Source: Tricholoma matsutake
Lineage: Eukaryota > Basidiomycota > Agaricomycetes > Agaricales > Tricholomataceae
Assembly (NCBI GenBank): GCA_026075535.2
Contig: AP026545.1
Coordinates: 7,440,001-7,504,000, forward strand
Length of the DNA stretch: 64,000 bases
Direction: 5' to 3'
The first letter of the stretch is position 1; every line of letters begins with the position of its first letter. Positions 35,108 to 48,093 of the stretch are shown here, one piece after another. Under the pieces are notes generated by a model. The model was not told the DNA's origin. It was given only the letters and a program-made list of their open reading frames with translations, and did no database searches. The position numbers and the translations under genes were made by a program.

Positions 35108-38100
35108 ACCAGGATATTGTGACCTCTACATCCAAATAATATCGTGTTCTCACCAGAACCTGGCAGGATGATATATCACTACCTGTACTTACCATATATA
35201 GCATGGTACATGCACAGCTGTCATTAGAGTTAGGGTTGATATATCAAAACAACTGTAGTTGCATGCTCAGGTCAACACCTGTCAACACCCCACACAACAA
35301 CCAGCATAGCCTGCTGGCCATCATCCCACCATTTGTTTGCCTGCCCCTAGGGCACTGCCATCAGGGTAATTATAGTTTCTTTTATCTTATCTGTTTTGAA
35401 CTTTGTTGTGGATTGATGTGGGATTGATGGGACTTCTATTTCTCCTATATTCCAGCTGATCACTGGTTTGACAGGTTCCGATTGTCTTTGGGATCACTTT
35501 GTGATCCACATGTTTGGCATATGTCAGATATGTCTTCCACTTTCCAATGTTTCATGAGATTATTTCCCAGAATATACATATATATTTGTGAAATTTTTCT
35601 CAGCTTCCAGAATTTTTTTTTTTTGATTTCCTTGCAGTGGATATCCTGTCGAGCATCTACATTACTACGTAGAAGTCTAAGCTTCAACCCATACATCCCA
35701 ACAGTCAACTTGTGGACATCCACCTGACAAAGTGCATATGCAGCTTCCCTATCCTGGTTACTGTCTGCATGGCTGGCACCTCTGGTTCTTGCCCCACCAC
35801 CCCATTGCTGGCTGTCACCCTGGCAACCTGCTTCCCATCGAGTTCCATTGTTCTGTAAAGTCGGGTGTGTGATGGGTGGTCATGGTTGTCTCATTCTCCT
35901 CCCCTCGCTGTCTTTTGTTGTCGCTGTCCTCATTGTTGCCATCCTCTTTGTTGTTGCCGCTCCCTTCCTCATCATTGTCATCTTTCCTGGTGTCCTCACC
36001 ATTGTCCTGGTCATCCATGTCATCTTTGTCTTGGTCATCCCCATCCCAGGTGTTCCCCTTGTTGCTGTGCCAGCTGGGTCTCCCTGTTTATTTTGTGGTC
36101 TGGGCAGTCATCGTCGTCAAGACCTAAAAATTTTGTAAGTAATAAAAACCGAAATGAGACAAGAAAAAAACCCATTTACCCCCCAAGAGACATCATTGAC
36201 ATCCCTTGGGCCCTTTTTGTGTTCCTCCCTCATTGTATGGGGCTGTCTCCATCACCTGTACCTTCCACTTTAGTGACTTCCTCATTGTCCACTCTTGCCA
36301 CAGTTTGTGTTGTGTCGTCACCATCCCCATCCTTGTTGTCCCAGTCCCCATTGATGCCATGCCCTTGTCATCATCTTGTGGTGGTCCCTGTTGTCCTTGT
36401 TGTCATTGTAGTGCTCCATTGTGCAGTGGTGTGGTGGGTGCCAGGTCATCATCAGGTTGTCATTGCCATCATTTGCCCTTGGTGCTGGTCATAGCCATCG
36501 TTGTCAAATTAGTACCTGAAAAATGTACTTAGTTAGTAGCAACAAAATGTGAGAAAAAAAGAAACAAAACTTACTTATGGCCCAAGAGGCATTGTCGACG
36601 TCTCTTGGGCTGTTTTTCTTGTTTGCTTCATTGTATGCTGCTGTCGCTGTCTCCTGTACCAGTTCTTCATGTGTCATTATTGCCCCATCGCTGTTGCTGT
36701 CACATTGTTGTCATTGTTGTGGGTGTTGCCATCATCTGGGGCTGGTCTGGGTATCCTGGCTGGGTGACCATTGTTACAAAATAATTAGAACCTGTAATTG
36801 AAAATAGTTAGTTACTAAAGAAAAACACAACAAAACAAGAAAAACTTACAATACAATGATGTTTTCACCTCAGAGGTATTGGAAGATCATTGTGAATGGT
36901 GGTACAAAAAAATGAGGTGAAATTGGTAGTACTGCCACAAGTTCCCACACCTCAGCAACAGAATCAACAATGATGGGAACACCACTGTACTCCATCATGG
37001 TTATCCAAGGGTGTAAAAAGTGTCAGTATATGGTATTTGACCATATTAGATTATATTTGTTGTTGAATTTTGTCAGGAGGTTGGGAGATGAGTAAAAGCC
37101 AGATGATGGCATTGAAATGGTCAAAGTTGTGCTAAAGTTACTACCAAGTTACTACACATGTACACATACTACATATACACATGTCACTGACTTCCTCACA
37201 AGATTGCAAAATTTTATCTTCTTGTTTAGTGGTCCCTTACTGCTATTACACCAACATCATTTACCTGGCTGTGGTCTCCTCAGGCTGAACTTTAGATTGA
37301 TGTTGCACTTGAAGTTACACAGATTTCAGATCAGGTGAACATAAGTAAGCATAAGCACAGGTTTAGGGTTATGGGGATTGTATCTTGGCAGCTTCTGGAT
37401 TGCAATGAACTATATTACATGCTCTGAATGCCCTTTGAATGATAGGAAAGGTGTGTGCTCCATACTGAGTCATTCTCACATCTGCTGATGGGAGACCCAT
37501 GCACTGATGAGCCAGGAGCTTCCTCCCATGCTATAACACATACTAACCTTTGTTCTACTTTACCATTAGACCTATAATTCGAAAAAAGCAAACATTTTGG
37601 TGCCATGGATATCACAGGGTAAGTATATCTCCTCCTGACCTATTATGTGCTCTTCTGCTCACTCTCACTGCTACAGAGCTACTTATGGGTCTCTAATACT
37701 GTTTAGTATGACTATTAAATGCTATATCTATTTGCATTTTGGAAGGGCAAGGCCCAGGAATGCAGGTAAGTCACCATAAGTGATAATCTCTCCCCCTCCC
37801 CATATAGCTGCCCTGACACCCAACCCATGCTCCCCAGTTCTCCCAATCTCATTCCCTACCCCTCAGTACATGCTAGTACCCATCCACATAACCCTCCATT
37901 GTGGTAGAGGATCTACAAGGTCAGTAGACAGTACCCACTTGTCAATTCTCTTTCTTTCACACCTTCCCTACTCATGTAGAACTATCCCAGTCATGTATAT
38001 AGCTATACATATGATTATCTATCACTGTACATATAGTAGAGCCCCTCAATCAAGAGAAGAGACCCCCTTCTCCTCCCCTGATCAGGGGAGCAAGCTTACT

Positions 38101-41039
38101 GCAGGCTGAATATAGGTAGAAAAGCAGAAATAACTGTTAATAAACACTCTATATACACCATTAAGTGTTGTCTATCAAAAAAAGCGAAGGGAAAGGGTCC
38201 AGAATGAATGGAACAGTGTGCTCATTGTCAGGAACGATGAGTGCAATGCATCATGGTAACATTGATGGCAATGTTGGAGGGAGCCAAATTGTCCATTACA
38301 ATGATGCAATAACTCAATAAGGAAATCCATTGATGGCTGTGATGGACAGTGATCAACATTTGCAGAACCGGCACAAGGGGCAGCATATTTTTAGCTACAG
38401 CGGTGGTTGCCCAAGGTAGATATATGCTATGGACAGTACCTATTTTGGAAAGGGGAGGAATGCACAAAATTTTGCAAACCCAGATTTGACCCAGATACCT
38501 TGTAACTAGACCATAGTTGAAAGGTCATGCACTTGAACACATGTCACCAAAATATGTTTTTTGATCCTTACATATTGATTTGCTGAGTCGAGGGCTGCAA
38601 TAATGACACAACATGAAAAAAGGGAAAGGAAAATGAAATAAATAAAAAATGAAATAAAAATATATTTCCATGAAATTTGAGAAACATATTCTATGGCAAA
38701 CATAACAACTGCCCAATTGATGGAAGACAGAACATAGAAGAACTGTCAACAAAGAACAGAACACTTGATCATTCATCACATAGTAATGTCTATTTTAAGA
38801 ACAGACAAACTACCGCTCCCCGATCATATTTCAGGAACAGGCAATGGATTGATCGACAGGAATAACCCCAGATATAAAAGGATCCATTGTAGCGGGGGGG
38901 CGCAACAATATGGCAAGCGGGAATGCACCCAACCAGCAAGGGGCCGCCAGGAACCACGCACCATAATCTGAACATCACATGGATTCATTATATATCATGC
39001 AGACCTGTAATTACTGTCCTACATGTACCATGCTATAACCTGTCACTACAGTACTTTGATGTATGAAATGGACGTAATTGCCTGTAATTCTGCCTTGGAC
39101 TTGTATCAGGCATAGTCTTGGTAGTGAAATTTTGTTGTAGTGATCCTCCCAATCCTGGACAGACCTAGCCAAACAGACCTAGCCAAATACCAGTCTATTT
39201 TTTCCACAAAGCTGCACTTTCCATTTACATAATTTTTTGTCACCTCCATGGACTATTCTACTGAGTTTCTACTATGTCATGATCCATGGTTACATACTTA
39301 TCAGCTTCTGTCCTGTTGTTACACACTTTCTGCCTCTTTGTCCACTGAGCCATCAGGAAAAACCATTCGAACCGTAGCTGCCTGCCAATGGTTGATAGCC
39401 AGACATAGCAATGTGGTGCCTCTGTACCTGGCACCTGGTGATTCAATATGCATATATAGCCTAATCAAGACACTGTAGTTTTGGCTGGATGGTCTATAGT
39501 GCATGGTAGTGATGCTAGTGATATCTGCAACCATCATAGTTTTGATAGTACTCTTTGTATGAGAACTGCCACATCATAAGTTACAATTAGCCATTCAGTC
39601 ATGTAACAATGAATGTATCAACATGATTGTAAGTATTGACCCAAAAGATGTTGCCTGATCTAGAACATTGTCCATGGTCCAGCTACAATCCACATGTCAA
39701 CCCACTTTCCCCATCAAATGACAACCTTGGACTATGCGAGCAGCAGAGATGATTTTGGTGTTCCAATGATGTGTGCATGTGGATCTTTTGATTAGGTGCA
39801 TGCCAGTACTTGGATGGATCAGGGTTGCCAAGGGCTGCATCAGTAAAATTGCAATATAGATTCTGGGTTTTCAATGGTTTTCATCAGTTTCTTGGTTTCT
39901 CAAAACCGAACAACTGGAAACCAGGAAATTATAATTGTACATATAACTAACTACTGTCAGGGAACACAAGTGCACATGTGTGAAAGGTTTATATACCCAA
40001 AGATGTGCATGGACCATGTGGCAATATGTGTCATGATATCAATGTGATGTGAGATATATGATTGCCAACAAACAATGTCAAATGGTCTGTGCACTTCTCC
40101 AGGTATATAAACCCTCCAACCATTACCTATCTCCTGGTGTGCCCTGCATCACCTAACTACAACTATTACTATCACAATTATGTGAAAATGCATTTGTGTT
40201 ATATGATATCTGGTTTTCTAGGTTTTCACCTTGTGGTTCCCATGTTGGGTTTTGGAGAAAAGGGACATGGGTGTTCAAGTTCCCAAATTTCAAAGCTTTA
40301 GCTGGTTTTTAGAAGGTTTTTTTAGGTTACTCAGGTTAAATAACCCATGGAAACAAATGCAAGATTACTGATGTGTGAACCATTCCACATATGCAAGAGG
40401 GTGAGGGAGTTGACCAAAGTGTATTGGGAGACTGAAGATTACTCAAATCTGGGCAACACAGCGCCCTAGTGATATGATAAATTAGGTGGTGAACTGAAGA
40501 GAAAGAATACTACCTTGAAATGATGAAGATGGTGTGTAAGTTGCTGGGTGACTTACTTCTTGATCCAGTACCACCACCTTCCTCAAAAATTCCCATGGTT
40601 CAAACTGGGCAGATTGAAGGGGAACTACATACATACCTGGGTCATAGTATAGCATAACTACACTACTGAAGCAAGGGAGCCACTTGGATGAGCCCCCAGC
40701 ACCCATCTATTGTCATGCTGGACAATCAGACACTGGAAGGGGATTATGGCAGACAACCCTATCAGAGAATACCACAACAATGCAAAAAAGGACAAACCCT
40801 GTGGCAATGACACCAGAACAAACTATCAAGGAGAAGCATACAGCCCCCTCTAGGGCATGACAGGGGTTACCCTTATATATATTTTACTCAACCCCTACCT
40901 GTACCCATGAACACCATACCTGTATGGTAATGGGTGCAGTGTTACTGGGGGTTTGGGTGGGTTTACTACAGGTTTGAGTGGTTTCACTCAGTTTTCTACA
41001 GTTTTATTATAAATATATATAAGTAAGCTACAAAACCCT
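35108..41039. other. Low-complexity and intergenic stretch
   Basis: The only structured part is the splice-like module array at 35.8-36.85 kb. The rest (36.9-41.0 kb) has short chance frames, no recognised proteins and very little CpG. Both GGGTAT-type motifs (near 40,900) and AT-rich blocks occur. Confidence 0.45.
35815..36850 (-). pseudogene. Repeated exon-intron-like modules, Asp/Asn-rich
   Basis: On the minus strand three intron-like sequences of nearly equal size recur: 36792-36849 (GTAAGT...CAG), 36516-36574 (GTAAGT...CTAAC...CAG) and 36124-36179 (GTAAAT...TAG). Each begins with a similar AT-rich, T-tract-bearing sequence and follows a segment encoding CCCAAGAG. The segments between them (217 and 336 bp) are built from GAT/AAC/GGT-type triplets and read as Asp/Asn/Gly/Thr-rich peptides, for example the 67-codon frame at 35815-36018, but contain stops. 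It looks like an amplified exon-intron unit of a low-complexity gene that has decayed. No known family. Confidence 0.45.
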
Positions 41040-41630
41040 CCACTCATGTTTGGAGGGAGGGAGGGGGGTTGTCATTGTTGTTGCCTAGATCAGAAGAACC
41101 CCCCACTTCATGTTTGGAGTGAGGGAGGGGGTGGTGGCAGCCGTAGTCGCATAGAGAAAAAGACAGGAACCCCCCACTTGCATTTGAAGTGAGGGAGGGG
41201 ATGGGGGTGGCTGGTGTTGCCCAGAAAGGAATACAAGAACCCCCCACCTTGCATTTGAAGCAAGGGAGGGGGGGGTGGCCATTGTCACCTAGAAAAAGAA
41301 AACTAGAACCCCCGCTCACATTTGAAGCAAGGGAGGGGTGGGCATGGCTGGTGTCACCTAGAAATGAAAACCAGAACCTCCCCCTTGCATTTGAAGTGAG
41401 GGAGGGGGGGTGGCCGGTGTCACCTAGAAACAAAAACTAGAACCCCCCTCACATTTGAAGCAAGGGAGGGGATGGGGATGGCTGTTGTCACCTAGAAAAA
41501 AAACCAGAACCCCTGCTTGCATTTGAAGTGAGGGAGGGGATGGGGGTGGCCATTGTTGCCTAGAGGGGGTTGTTGTCACCTAGAATAGAATAACAAATCC
41601 CTCCACTCGCATTTGGAGCAAGGGAGGTGG
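41040..41630. repeat. G-rich minisatellite, about 60 bp, nine copies
   Basis: Units share CATTTGAAGTGAGGGAGGGG, a GTGGC block and an AGAACCCCCC lead. Spacing is about 55-65 bases. Some units differ only in GTTG/GTCA. Frames on both strands are open for about 130 codons purely because of the repeat. The G runs could form quadruplex structures. Confidence 0.8.
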
Positions 41631-41654
41631 TGGTGGTCACCCAGAGGGGGCTGG

Positions 41655-41741
41655 TTGTTGCCATTGTTGTTGTTGATATTGTTGTTGATCATTGTTGATG
41701 TTGATCATTGTTGATGTTGATCATTGTTGATGTTGATCAAC
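41655..41741. repeat. GTT and ATTGTTGATGTTGATC microsatellite
   Basis: A GTT-rich run is followed by three consecutive copies of the 16-mer ATTGTTGATGTTGATC. Directly adjoins the G-rich minisatellite. Confidence 0.8.
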
Positions 41742-42960
41742 AAAGTCAGGTGATTGGGCACCTGGCTATCAGTACCTGCAAAGCCTGTACAACTGCGAGA
41801 ATGGGTATGATATTGCCCAGATACAGCAACGTCTGACCCATACCCATACCTGAGCATACCCATGACCACATTATCATGGTGTTACCCATACCTGTGTCAT
41901 GCCTTAGCCCCCTCACAAGCAAAGAAAGGTAGGAGCACCAGGCAAACAGGCACAGTAGCACAAACTAGCACCACATTGGGAGACATCCCCAATGTGGAAA
42001 CAGGGCTCTCTTGGTTAGCTGCAAAGGGCTTACTAGCCCCATCAGGCTCAAATCTATTGCTAGCATCATTAGCTGAGAATCTCTTTCAGGTCAGAGCCCT
42101 CCTGAACACCCCACTGCAGACCTTCAATGGAATTCAGGTGGTGGCCTTCTTACTACAAGAAGTAGAACTGGTAAATACAGCAAGGGAAGTCACTACTATG
42201 GAGTTGAAAGAACTAACCTCTCTTGTTGATGTGTTGCAGAACTCCTTCAGAGAAAAAGCAGAGGAAGGCATGGCCAGTCTACACAAAACCATGAAAGAGA
42301 TAATATCACAGGCCCAGGACTCAATCAAAGAGCTAGGTAAAGTAACTGAAAAAATGATCAGTACCACAGAAAAAGAGAAGGTGACCCCCACAGCTTTTAA
42401 CACAGCTAAATGAAAAACTGACCAAAGCTGCAAAGACAATGAACGAAGAGTGCAAACTTTGCTCGGCAATGTGGCTCAAGAATGGTGGGCTGCTTATAGA
42501 AACTGGAGACAACAAATCAGCCATGTGGCTGTGCAGCAAGGTGAATATCCTGCATGTGGGATGTGAGCTAGGCACCACCATTTTACCAGAATCCCACAAC
42601 TACAACACCATGGCCTATTTTGTTCCACTGACCTTTGACATAGCAGAGAAATTGCACATAGAGGAGGTAACAGAGTCGAACAATTTATCCAAGGACTCAA
42701 TCAGCAAATGTAGGTGGGCTAAGGCCCCTGGGTGGTGAGATCTGAACCAGTTGGTAGGTCATATGGTCATTACCTTTGCAGACCCAGGCAGTGCAAACAA
42801 AGCCATACTCAATGGCCTTGTCATTTGCAACAAAAAGGTATCAGTAACCAAATGCAAATGAAAACCAGTCAGATGCCTCAAGTGTCAGGGATATAACCAT
42901 GTAGTGCACAAGTGTCAGGCCATGGCACAGGTATGGGTAACACTGTGTGTTTCCGGTCAC

Positions 42961-42994
42961 AGGTATACATGGGTATGGGTATGGGTATGGGATT
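42961..42994. repeat. GGGTAT hexanucleotide run
   Basis: The motif ATGGGTATGGGTATGGG is tandem here. Single or double copies and their complements recur at about 40,895-40,930, 41,838-41,900, 43,020-43,060 and 43,370-43,460, often as facing pairs (GGTATGGG ... CCCATACC), suggesting a small dispersed palindromic repeat. Confidence 0.6.
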
Positions 42995-43100
42995 GCCATA
43001 CCTGGGCAACACCGTACCCTTTTCCACGGTGTTACGGGTATGTGCGGGTATGCTGCTACCCAGATTTTGGTCAGGTGAGTGATCATCTGTGTTGAGATTT

Positions 43101-43329
43101 CGACTTTTTAATGACATATCATGGGAAAAACCCCCTGTGATGAGATGTGAACATCTTTTTCAGCAAATTTCTATCAAATATCATGAAAAATAACAGTAAA
43201 AAATGCAGGGGTACTTTTTGATGACATATTGTGGGAAAACCTGTGAGTCAGGGTGATATGACTCACGGGTTTACCCCCCATGAGAAGATGCAAACATATT
43301 TTCCTATCAAATATGATGAAAAATATCAA
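43101..43329. repeat. 112-bp tandem repeat, two copies
   Basis: Units start at 43101 and 43213 with CTTTTTAATGACATATCATG or a close variant and end with CTATCAAATATCATGAAAAAT. Inserted within the LINE ORF1 relic. Confidence 0.65.
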
Positions 43330-43663
43330 TACCTGTGAATAACCATGGGTAACCTGCAAAAACCTGTGGCAACACCATACCCCTTCCCATGTGGGTATGG
43401 TGTTCATGGGTATGGGTAGGGGTATAAGAAAATATACCTGAGGGTTACCCATGCCGTGCCCTAACAAGTGTATTATCCATAGGGACATCCGTGCCAGGTG
43501 CAGAGAGAACCACAGGACCAATGACTGTAGCGCATCAACTTTACTATGCATCCCATGTGGTATGCATGTCCATTCCATTGTTTGCACCAGTTTTGTGCTT
43601 GATAGCTTCACCTTTGCCCATTGCATCAATCATATCACCATCAACAGTTTTGACTGCATCTGA

Positions 43664-45179
43664 CCAATGCAAAATCATCAAATTACTATTTTTGACTTTT
43701 CTCATCCTCCAACACCATTTTCACCTCTGCAATCTACTTTGCCAATATTTTTGTCATCTTCATCCTCAACATTGCCCACTTTGACCTCAATTCTGTCCTC
43801 ACCACTCCATATATTTCCATCCCCAATCTCATCTTCACCATCATCTTCACCCTTGTCCATTTCATTGTCTATTTCATGTTTGCCTTCACCCTCATCTATT
43901 TTGTGATCTATTTTATGTTTGCCTTTGCCCTCTTCATTGCCATTGAAAGTTCACTCAAATTATATATCCATAGTCATCTTGAAAGCCTCCTCATTCCTCT
44001 AGATTTTCTATTACATCCATCAACCACCAGACTTTCCTTGACCTTGTTCCTGATCCCTTGATATTTCATTTGAATTCTATTCAACCAGTCCCTTGACCCA
44101 ATTATAGTGATGATGGTTAGCATTCTTGATATTGATCAAATTCATCCATTTCCTTTGTCTTTCTCACATTTCAACCTCATTCTATTTATTGAACTCATCT
44201 TTGTTATGCTCGACATCCTTCAAACAAGCCCCAATGGCTTTTGCTTCTATGTGCCCATACAATATGCCTTTGTTTATCTTGATTTTGACCTCAATATTTA
44301 TCAAATACACCCTATGCTTGTTCACCTGTGCCAATATTCTTTTGACATCATTTTCTTGATGTTCTTCAATTAGCCTTGATGGCTTTCATTTTAGCTTTGA
44401 CACCCCATTTCACATTATTTTGCTTCAATTTCATTTGTTATACCTTCACAGTTTGATCAACTGACTGGGACAGTCAGGATTTTAGTCAGGGGGAGGATGA
44501 TAGGTTCTCTTTATGGCTCAAGTACCAATTCCTCATATCAAACACATTCTAATGTTGTCAACAAACTCTCATGATGTCCCAGAAGTAACACGACCACTCC
44601 CAATGCTTTCTAATGACCCTGATATTGCATTGATAGCTTCAAACAACTTCTAATGATCCTGATATCACATCAAACACTTTGAACAATGATGATACTCGAT
44701 CTGGAAACCCAAACAAAACCTACAAAATGGTCTCAAATGGTATAACACAAGTTAGAGGAAGGGTAATAGGTGGTACTAAATATCACCACTGTAAATTCCA
44801 CCAAGGTCACCTAGTAATGATTGGCATAGCATTAGTATTTTAGATATAGTTTCCATTCCTATGATACCTCCACTACTCTGTTCTCCACCAGTCTCTGACC
44901 TAACTCTGCTCTTTAGTATTTAACCTATTTACTTCTGTGTGTATTTTTTGGTTCATAAAACAACCAAATTTACCCATCTCAATCTCTAGTCTCCTCTTCT
45001 GTCTTGGACTTCCTCTCTGTCTTGAAATTAGACACTGACAAGGTGAAGGGTGCAATTTCTTATAAGTTGAAGCCAAGTCCTCTCTGATACACCATCCAAT
45101 ATGAGTCTGACAGATTTCCACCCTCAAGTTCAGCACTTAACAATGATGGTCTAATAGTATACAACATTGTTTATATAAG
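43664..45179. other. TC-rich and AT-rich stretch, no genes
   Basis: 43.67-44.4 kb is pyrimidine-rich with long chance frames (Ser/Pro/Leu-rich). It may be the decayed continuation of the LINE (the frame after 43,667 starts QNHQITIFDF, compatible with the end of ORF1). From 44.5 kb onward the sequence is AT-rich with almost no CpG. Confidence 0.4.
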
Positions 45180-46650
45180 AACTGACTGAAATAATAAATT
45201 GAAACCATACAAACAAGGCCAAATAATTCCAAATGAGATTTCAATAATGGGCCAACAATATATCTTTTTATTTCAAGTTAAATAAAACAAATGGGACAAA
45301 AGTTGAGTGAGATACAGCATTTTTGATGATTTAATAACAAATATAAACAACCTTTGTTAGCACACCTAAATCAGATAATGTACAAACAGTATATATTTTA
45401 TTTGCAGGTTAAATCAGTTGGATTAAAGAAGAACTAACTGAGATACCACAAACAATGCCAAACAATACCACATATGATCTCAATGAATGGGCCAATAATG
45501 TATCTTCTTATTCCAAGTTAAATAAAACAAATTGGCCAAGAATTGACTAAGATACAGCATTTTGATAATTTAACAAATAAAGATAAACAATTTTGTCAAT
45601 ATAAAATGCCCAAGCTACATACCCTTCTACAAGTTGAACTCAATTGAATTAGAACTGGCTCTGATATAGTCTTTTTGATCTGCTTGATATATTAACAAAT
45701 AATAGCAAACATCTGTAAATATCCTTTAAGGATAGACCAACAGTATCTTTTTATTTTCAAGTTAAATCATCCAAAATGGATGAAAACTAAAAGAGATACT
45801 ATATTTAGGCATGACAACAATGTCAAACAATACCAAATACTCTTCTGATGATTGGCCAATGATGGGTCAATAGTGTATCTTCTTATTCCAAGTTAAATAA
45901 AACAAATCAGCCAAGAAATGGGCAAGATACAGTATTTTGATGATTTAACAATTAAAGATAAACAACCTTTGTCTGTGTAAAGTGCCCAAGCTACACCCTT
46001 CTACAAGTTAAATAAACTCAAGTGAGTTAAAACCAGCTCTGACATCATCTTTTTGATTTTTTGATATATGAACAAATATTTGTAAGGATCTTTTAATAAT
46101 AGACCAACAGTATACTTTTTATCTTGCAAGTTAAATCATCCAAAATGGAAGGAGATACTATATTTAAGACAACAATGCCAAACAATGCCAAATACTCTCC
46201 CAATGATTGCCCAATAATGTATCTTCTCATTCCAAGTTAAATAAAAGAAATCAGCCAAGAATTGAGCAAGATACAGTATTCTGATAATTTAACAAATGAA
46301 TATAAACAACTTTTGTCAGCACAGGGCAAAGTGTCCAAGTTACATACCCTTCCACAAGTTAAATAAACTCAACTGAGTAAAAACTGGCTCTGATATAGTT
46401 ATGTTGATCTTTTTGATCTATAAACAAACAATCCCAAATACCTGTAAATATTTCTCAATGATAGACCAACAGCATACTTTTCATCTGCAAGTTAAATCAT
46501 GCAAATTGGATGAAAACTGAAGGAGATACTATATTTAGCCATGACAACAATACCAAACAATGCCAAGTACTCTCCCGATGACTGGCCAATGATGTACTTT
46601 CCCATCTGTAGTTAAATGAACCTAATCGGACAAGAAATGAGTGAGATACA
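45180..46650. repeat. Satellite-like array, about 120-bp monomers
   Basis: The conserved core CAAGTTAAAT (or one-base variants) occurs at 45274, 45405, 45514, 45630, 45758, 45889, 46004, 46127, 46233, 46355, 46488 and about 46608. The spacings are 131, 109, 116, 128, 131, 115, 123, 106, 122, 133 and 120. Monomers fall into types that recur in order (followed by AAAACAAAT, AAACTCAA and CATCCAAAA), giving a trimer period of about 345-375 bp. AT-rich, non-coding, essentially without CpG. Confidence 0.8.
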
Positions 46651-46687
46651 AGACTTTCATTGTAGATGTGCTAAAAAAAGCATACTC

Positions 46688-46775
46688 TAAAGCAGTCATG
46701 TGCGCCAAATATCGACATCTCTCGGGGGGGGGAGAGAAGTCAATATTTGGCACATGTGATAACTTTAGGGCACCC
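46688..46775. repeat. Hairpin of about 85 bases
   Basis: CATGTGCGCCAAATATCGAC and CTCTC on the left pair with GAGAG, GTCAATATTTGGCACATG on the right around a G run, with a weaker outer stem (CTAAAGC ... ACTTTAG). Directly adjoins the satellite array. No coding context. Confidence 0.65.
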
Positions 46776-48093
46776 CCGAAGTATCATCAAATTTCAAAAT
46801 TTCAATACAAAGTTTGTAACTGATCAATAATAGTTTGTAATGAAACTATCAATACCAGTTTGTAATGGATTTACTGCAGGTTACCGGTAATTTAGATAGC
46901 TGGATGAAAATTTTCCTTTTATACTTGAAATCCGTGTCTCGGCTAATTTTTCAGTCCCACAGTTAGTAAAGTCAGTAATTTTTGTAATGGTTGCACAGAA
47001 CTCACTGACCATGGGGAAAAAGAAAATGTTTTTCTTATACCACTGAATTTTTCCTCGATTCCCAGTATGAAGAACGAGTCTTACTTAACATTGTTAAGGA
47101 CTCATAACATTGTTAAGGACTCGTAATGAGTCTTAACTTTGTTAAAGGACTCATAAAGCAGGCTGAGTGCATTGTGTCAAGTCATTTTAAAAATACAAAA
47201 ATGCCCCAAGTCAGTCAGGGCAACACTAGTTTGAAGAGGTTTGAAGAGGTATGAAGGTCTGTAAAGAGCTATGAAAATGTTCAAAGAAGTTTGAGGAAGT
47301 TTGGCTTAATTTCAAGAGGTTTTAGAGAATGCAAAGAAGACTGGAAGGTAATATGGATGAAGGATAACAATGTGCAATAATGACAAGATGTGATAGATGA
47401 TGGACGATAGTTTCCAGAGGCTAGTACAAAGTTTTGAAGAAGTTCACAATGATTTGCAGAACTTAGAACTAAGATAAGAGGCTTGGACTCAAGAGAAAGA
47501 CTCTTAAATCAGACAATAGAGATGTGAAGACAATATCTTTCTTCTTTCTACTGGGTAGCTAGTACAAGGGTATATAAGCATTGAAGAGATAGTACTAAAA
47601 AGGAAATAAAATATGAGGAGTACATGAGGCAAGATATAAGGCCCAAAGAATAAACCTGTATCACTGAGGAAATAACAAATGATAGAAAAGAAAGCAGCCA
47701 AAATCACAATTTATCCAAAAGAACCTGTCTGATTGTTCCAATAAATCATCTAAATATTGCAAAACACCTCATTGCATCCTAAAAGGTGTATTTCACTCTT
47801 GTCCTGTGTTCAATAAGCTTGCCATTTGATGCTAAGAGGTGTAGGAGTGCAGAATGGGTGTCCAAAGATAAGGATATGGCAACCAAGTATGTTCAAAGTG
47901 CTGCAAAGTTGTTCAAAGTGTTTTGAAGTAGTTTGAAATCATTCAAAATATCACAAAATGACTTCGAAGCAGTTTTCCGAAGTTCATAGATGTTTGTAAG
48001 TATTCAGAGTGCCATGGGAGTTTGATAAAAGGTTGCTGTAATGTATGGGAGTGGTTTCATAGCTCTAGCTGTGAGGTGGACCTATCAACAACC
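46776..48093. other. AT-rich stretch with one MITE fragment
   Basis: Holds the terminal MITE fragment at 47154-47228, direct repeats of GGACTCATAA/TTGTTAAGGACTC at 47,085-47,155 and purine-rich low complexity (GAAGTTTGAAGAGGT-like) around 47.2-47.4 and 47.9 kb. No genes recognised. Confidence 0.45.
47154..47228. mobile_element. Terminal fragment of the 371-bp foldback MITE family
   Basis: About 75 bases, from AAGCAGGCTGAGTGCATTG to GGCAACACTA, match the right arm of the element at 28310-28680 with a handful of differences. The opposite arm is missing, so it is a solo end or truncated copy. Confidence 0.8.

Larger units (their letters stand above)
41862..43663 (+). pseudogene. LINE-type retrotransposon ORF1 (gag-like) relic
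   Basis: A 183-codon frame (helical, EKAEEGMASLHKTMKEIISQ) is followed after a shift by a gag-like domain (LKNGGLLIETG, TMAYFVPLTFDIAEKLHIEE, ISKCRWAK), then DPGSANKAILNGLVI in another frame and the CCHC knuckle CLKCQGYNHVVHKC at about 42,870-42,910. A second cysteine set (CRENHRTNDC then CIPCGMHVHSIVC) lies at 43,490-43,590, after an insert of about 550 bp made of GGGTAT runs and a 112-bp tandem repeat. This layout matches the ORF1 of basidiomycete LINEs. No endonuclease or reverse transcriptase follows, so the copy is incomplete. Confidence 0.7.

Noticed and set aside
35865..36494. 209-codon cysteine-rich plus-strand frame
   Set aside because: It is the shadow of a GAT/GGT-type low-complexity repeat on the other strand; cysteine periodicity reflects TGT/TGC triplets.
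42961..42994. GGGTAT run as an internal telomere
   Set aside because: The fungal telomere unit is TTAGGG-type; this motif is different and recurs as short facing pairs.
43667..44373. Ser/Pro- and Phe/Ile-rich frames after the LINE relic
   Set aside because: Pyrimidine-rich low-complexity DNA gives such frames; no domain beyond a possible ORF1 tail.
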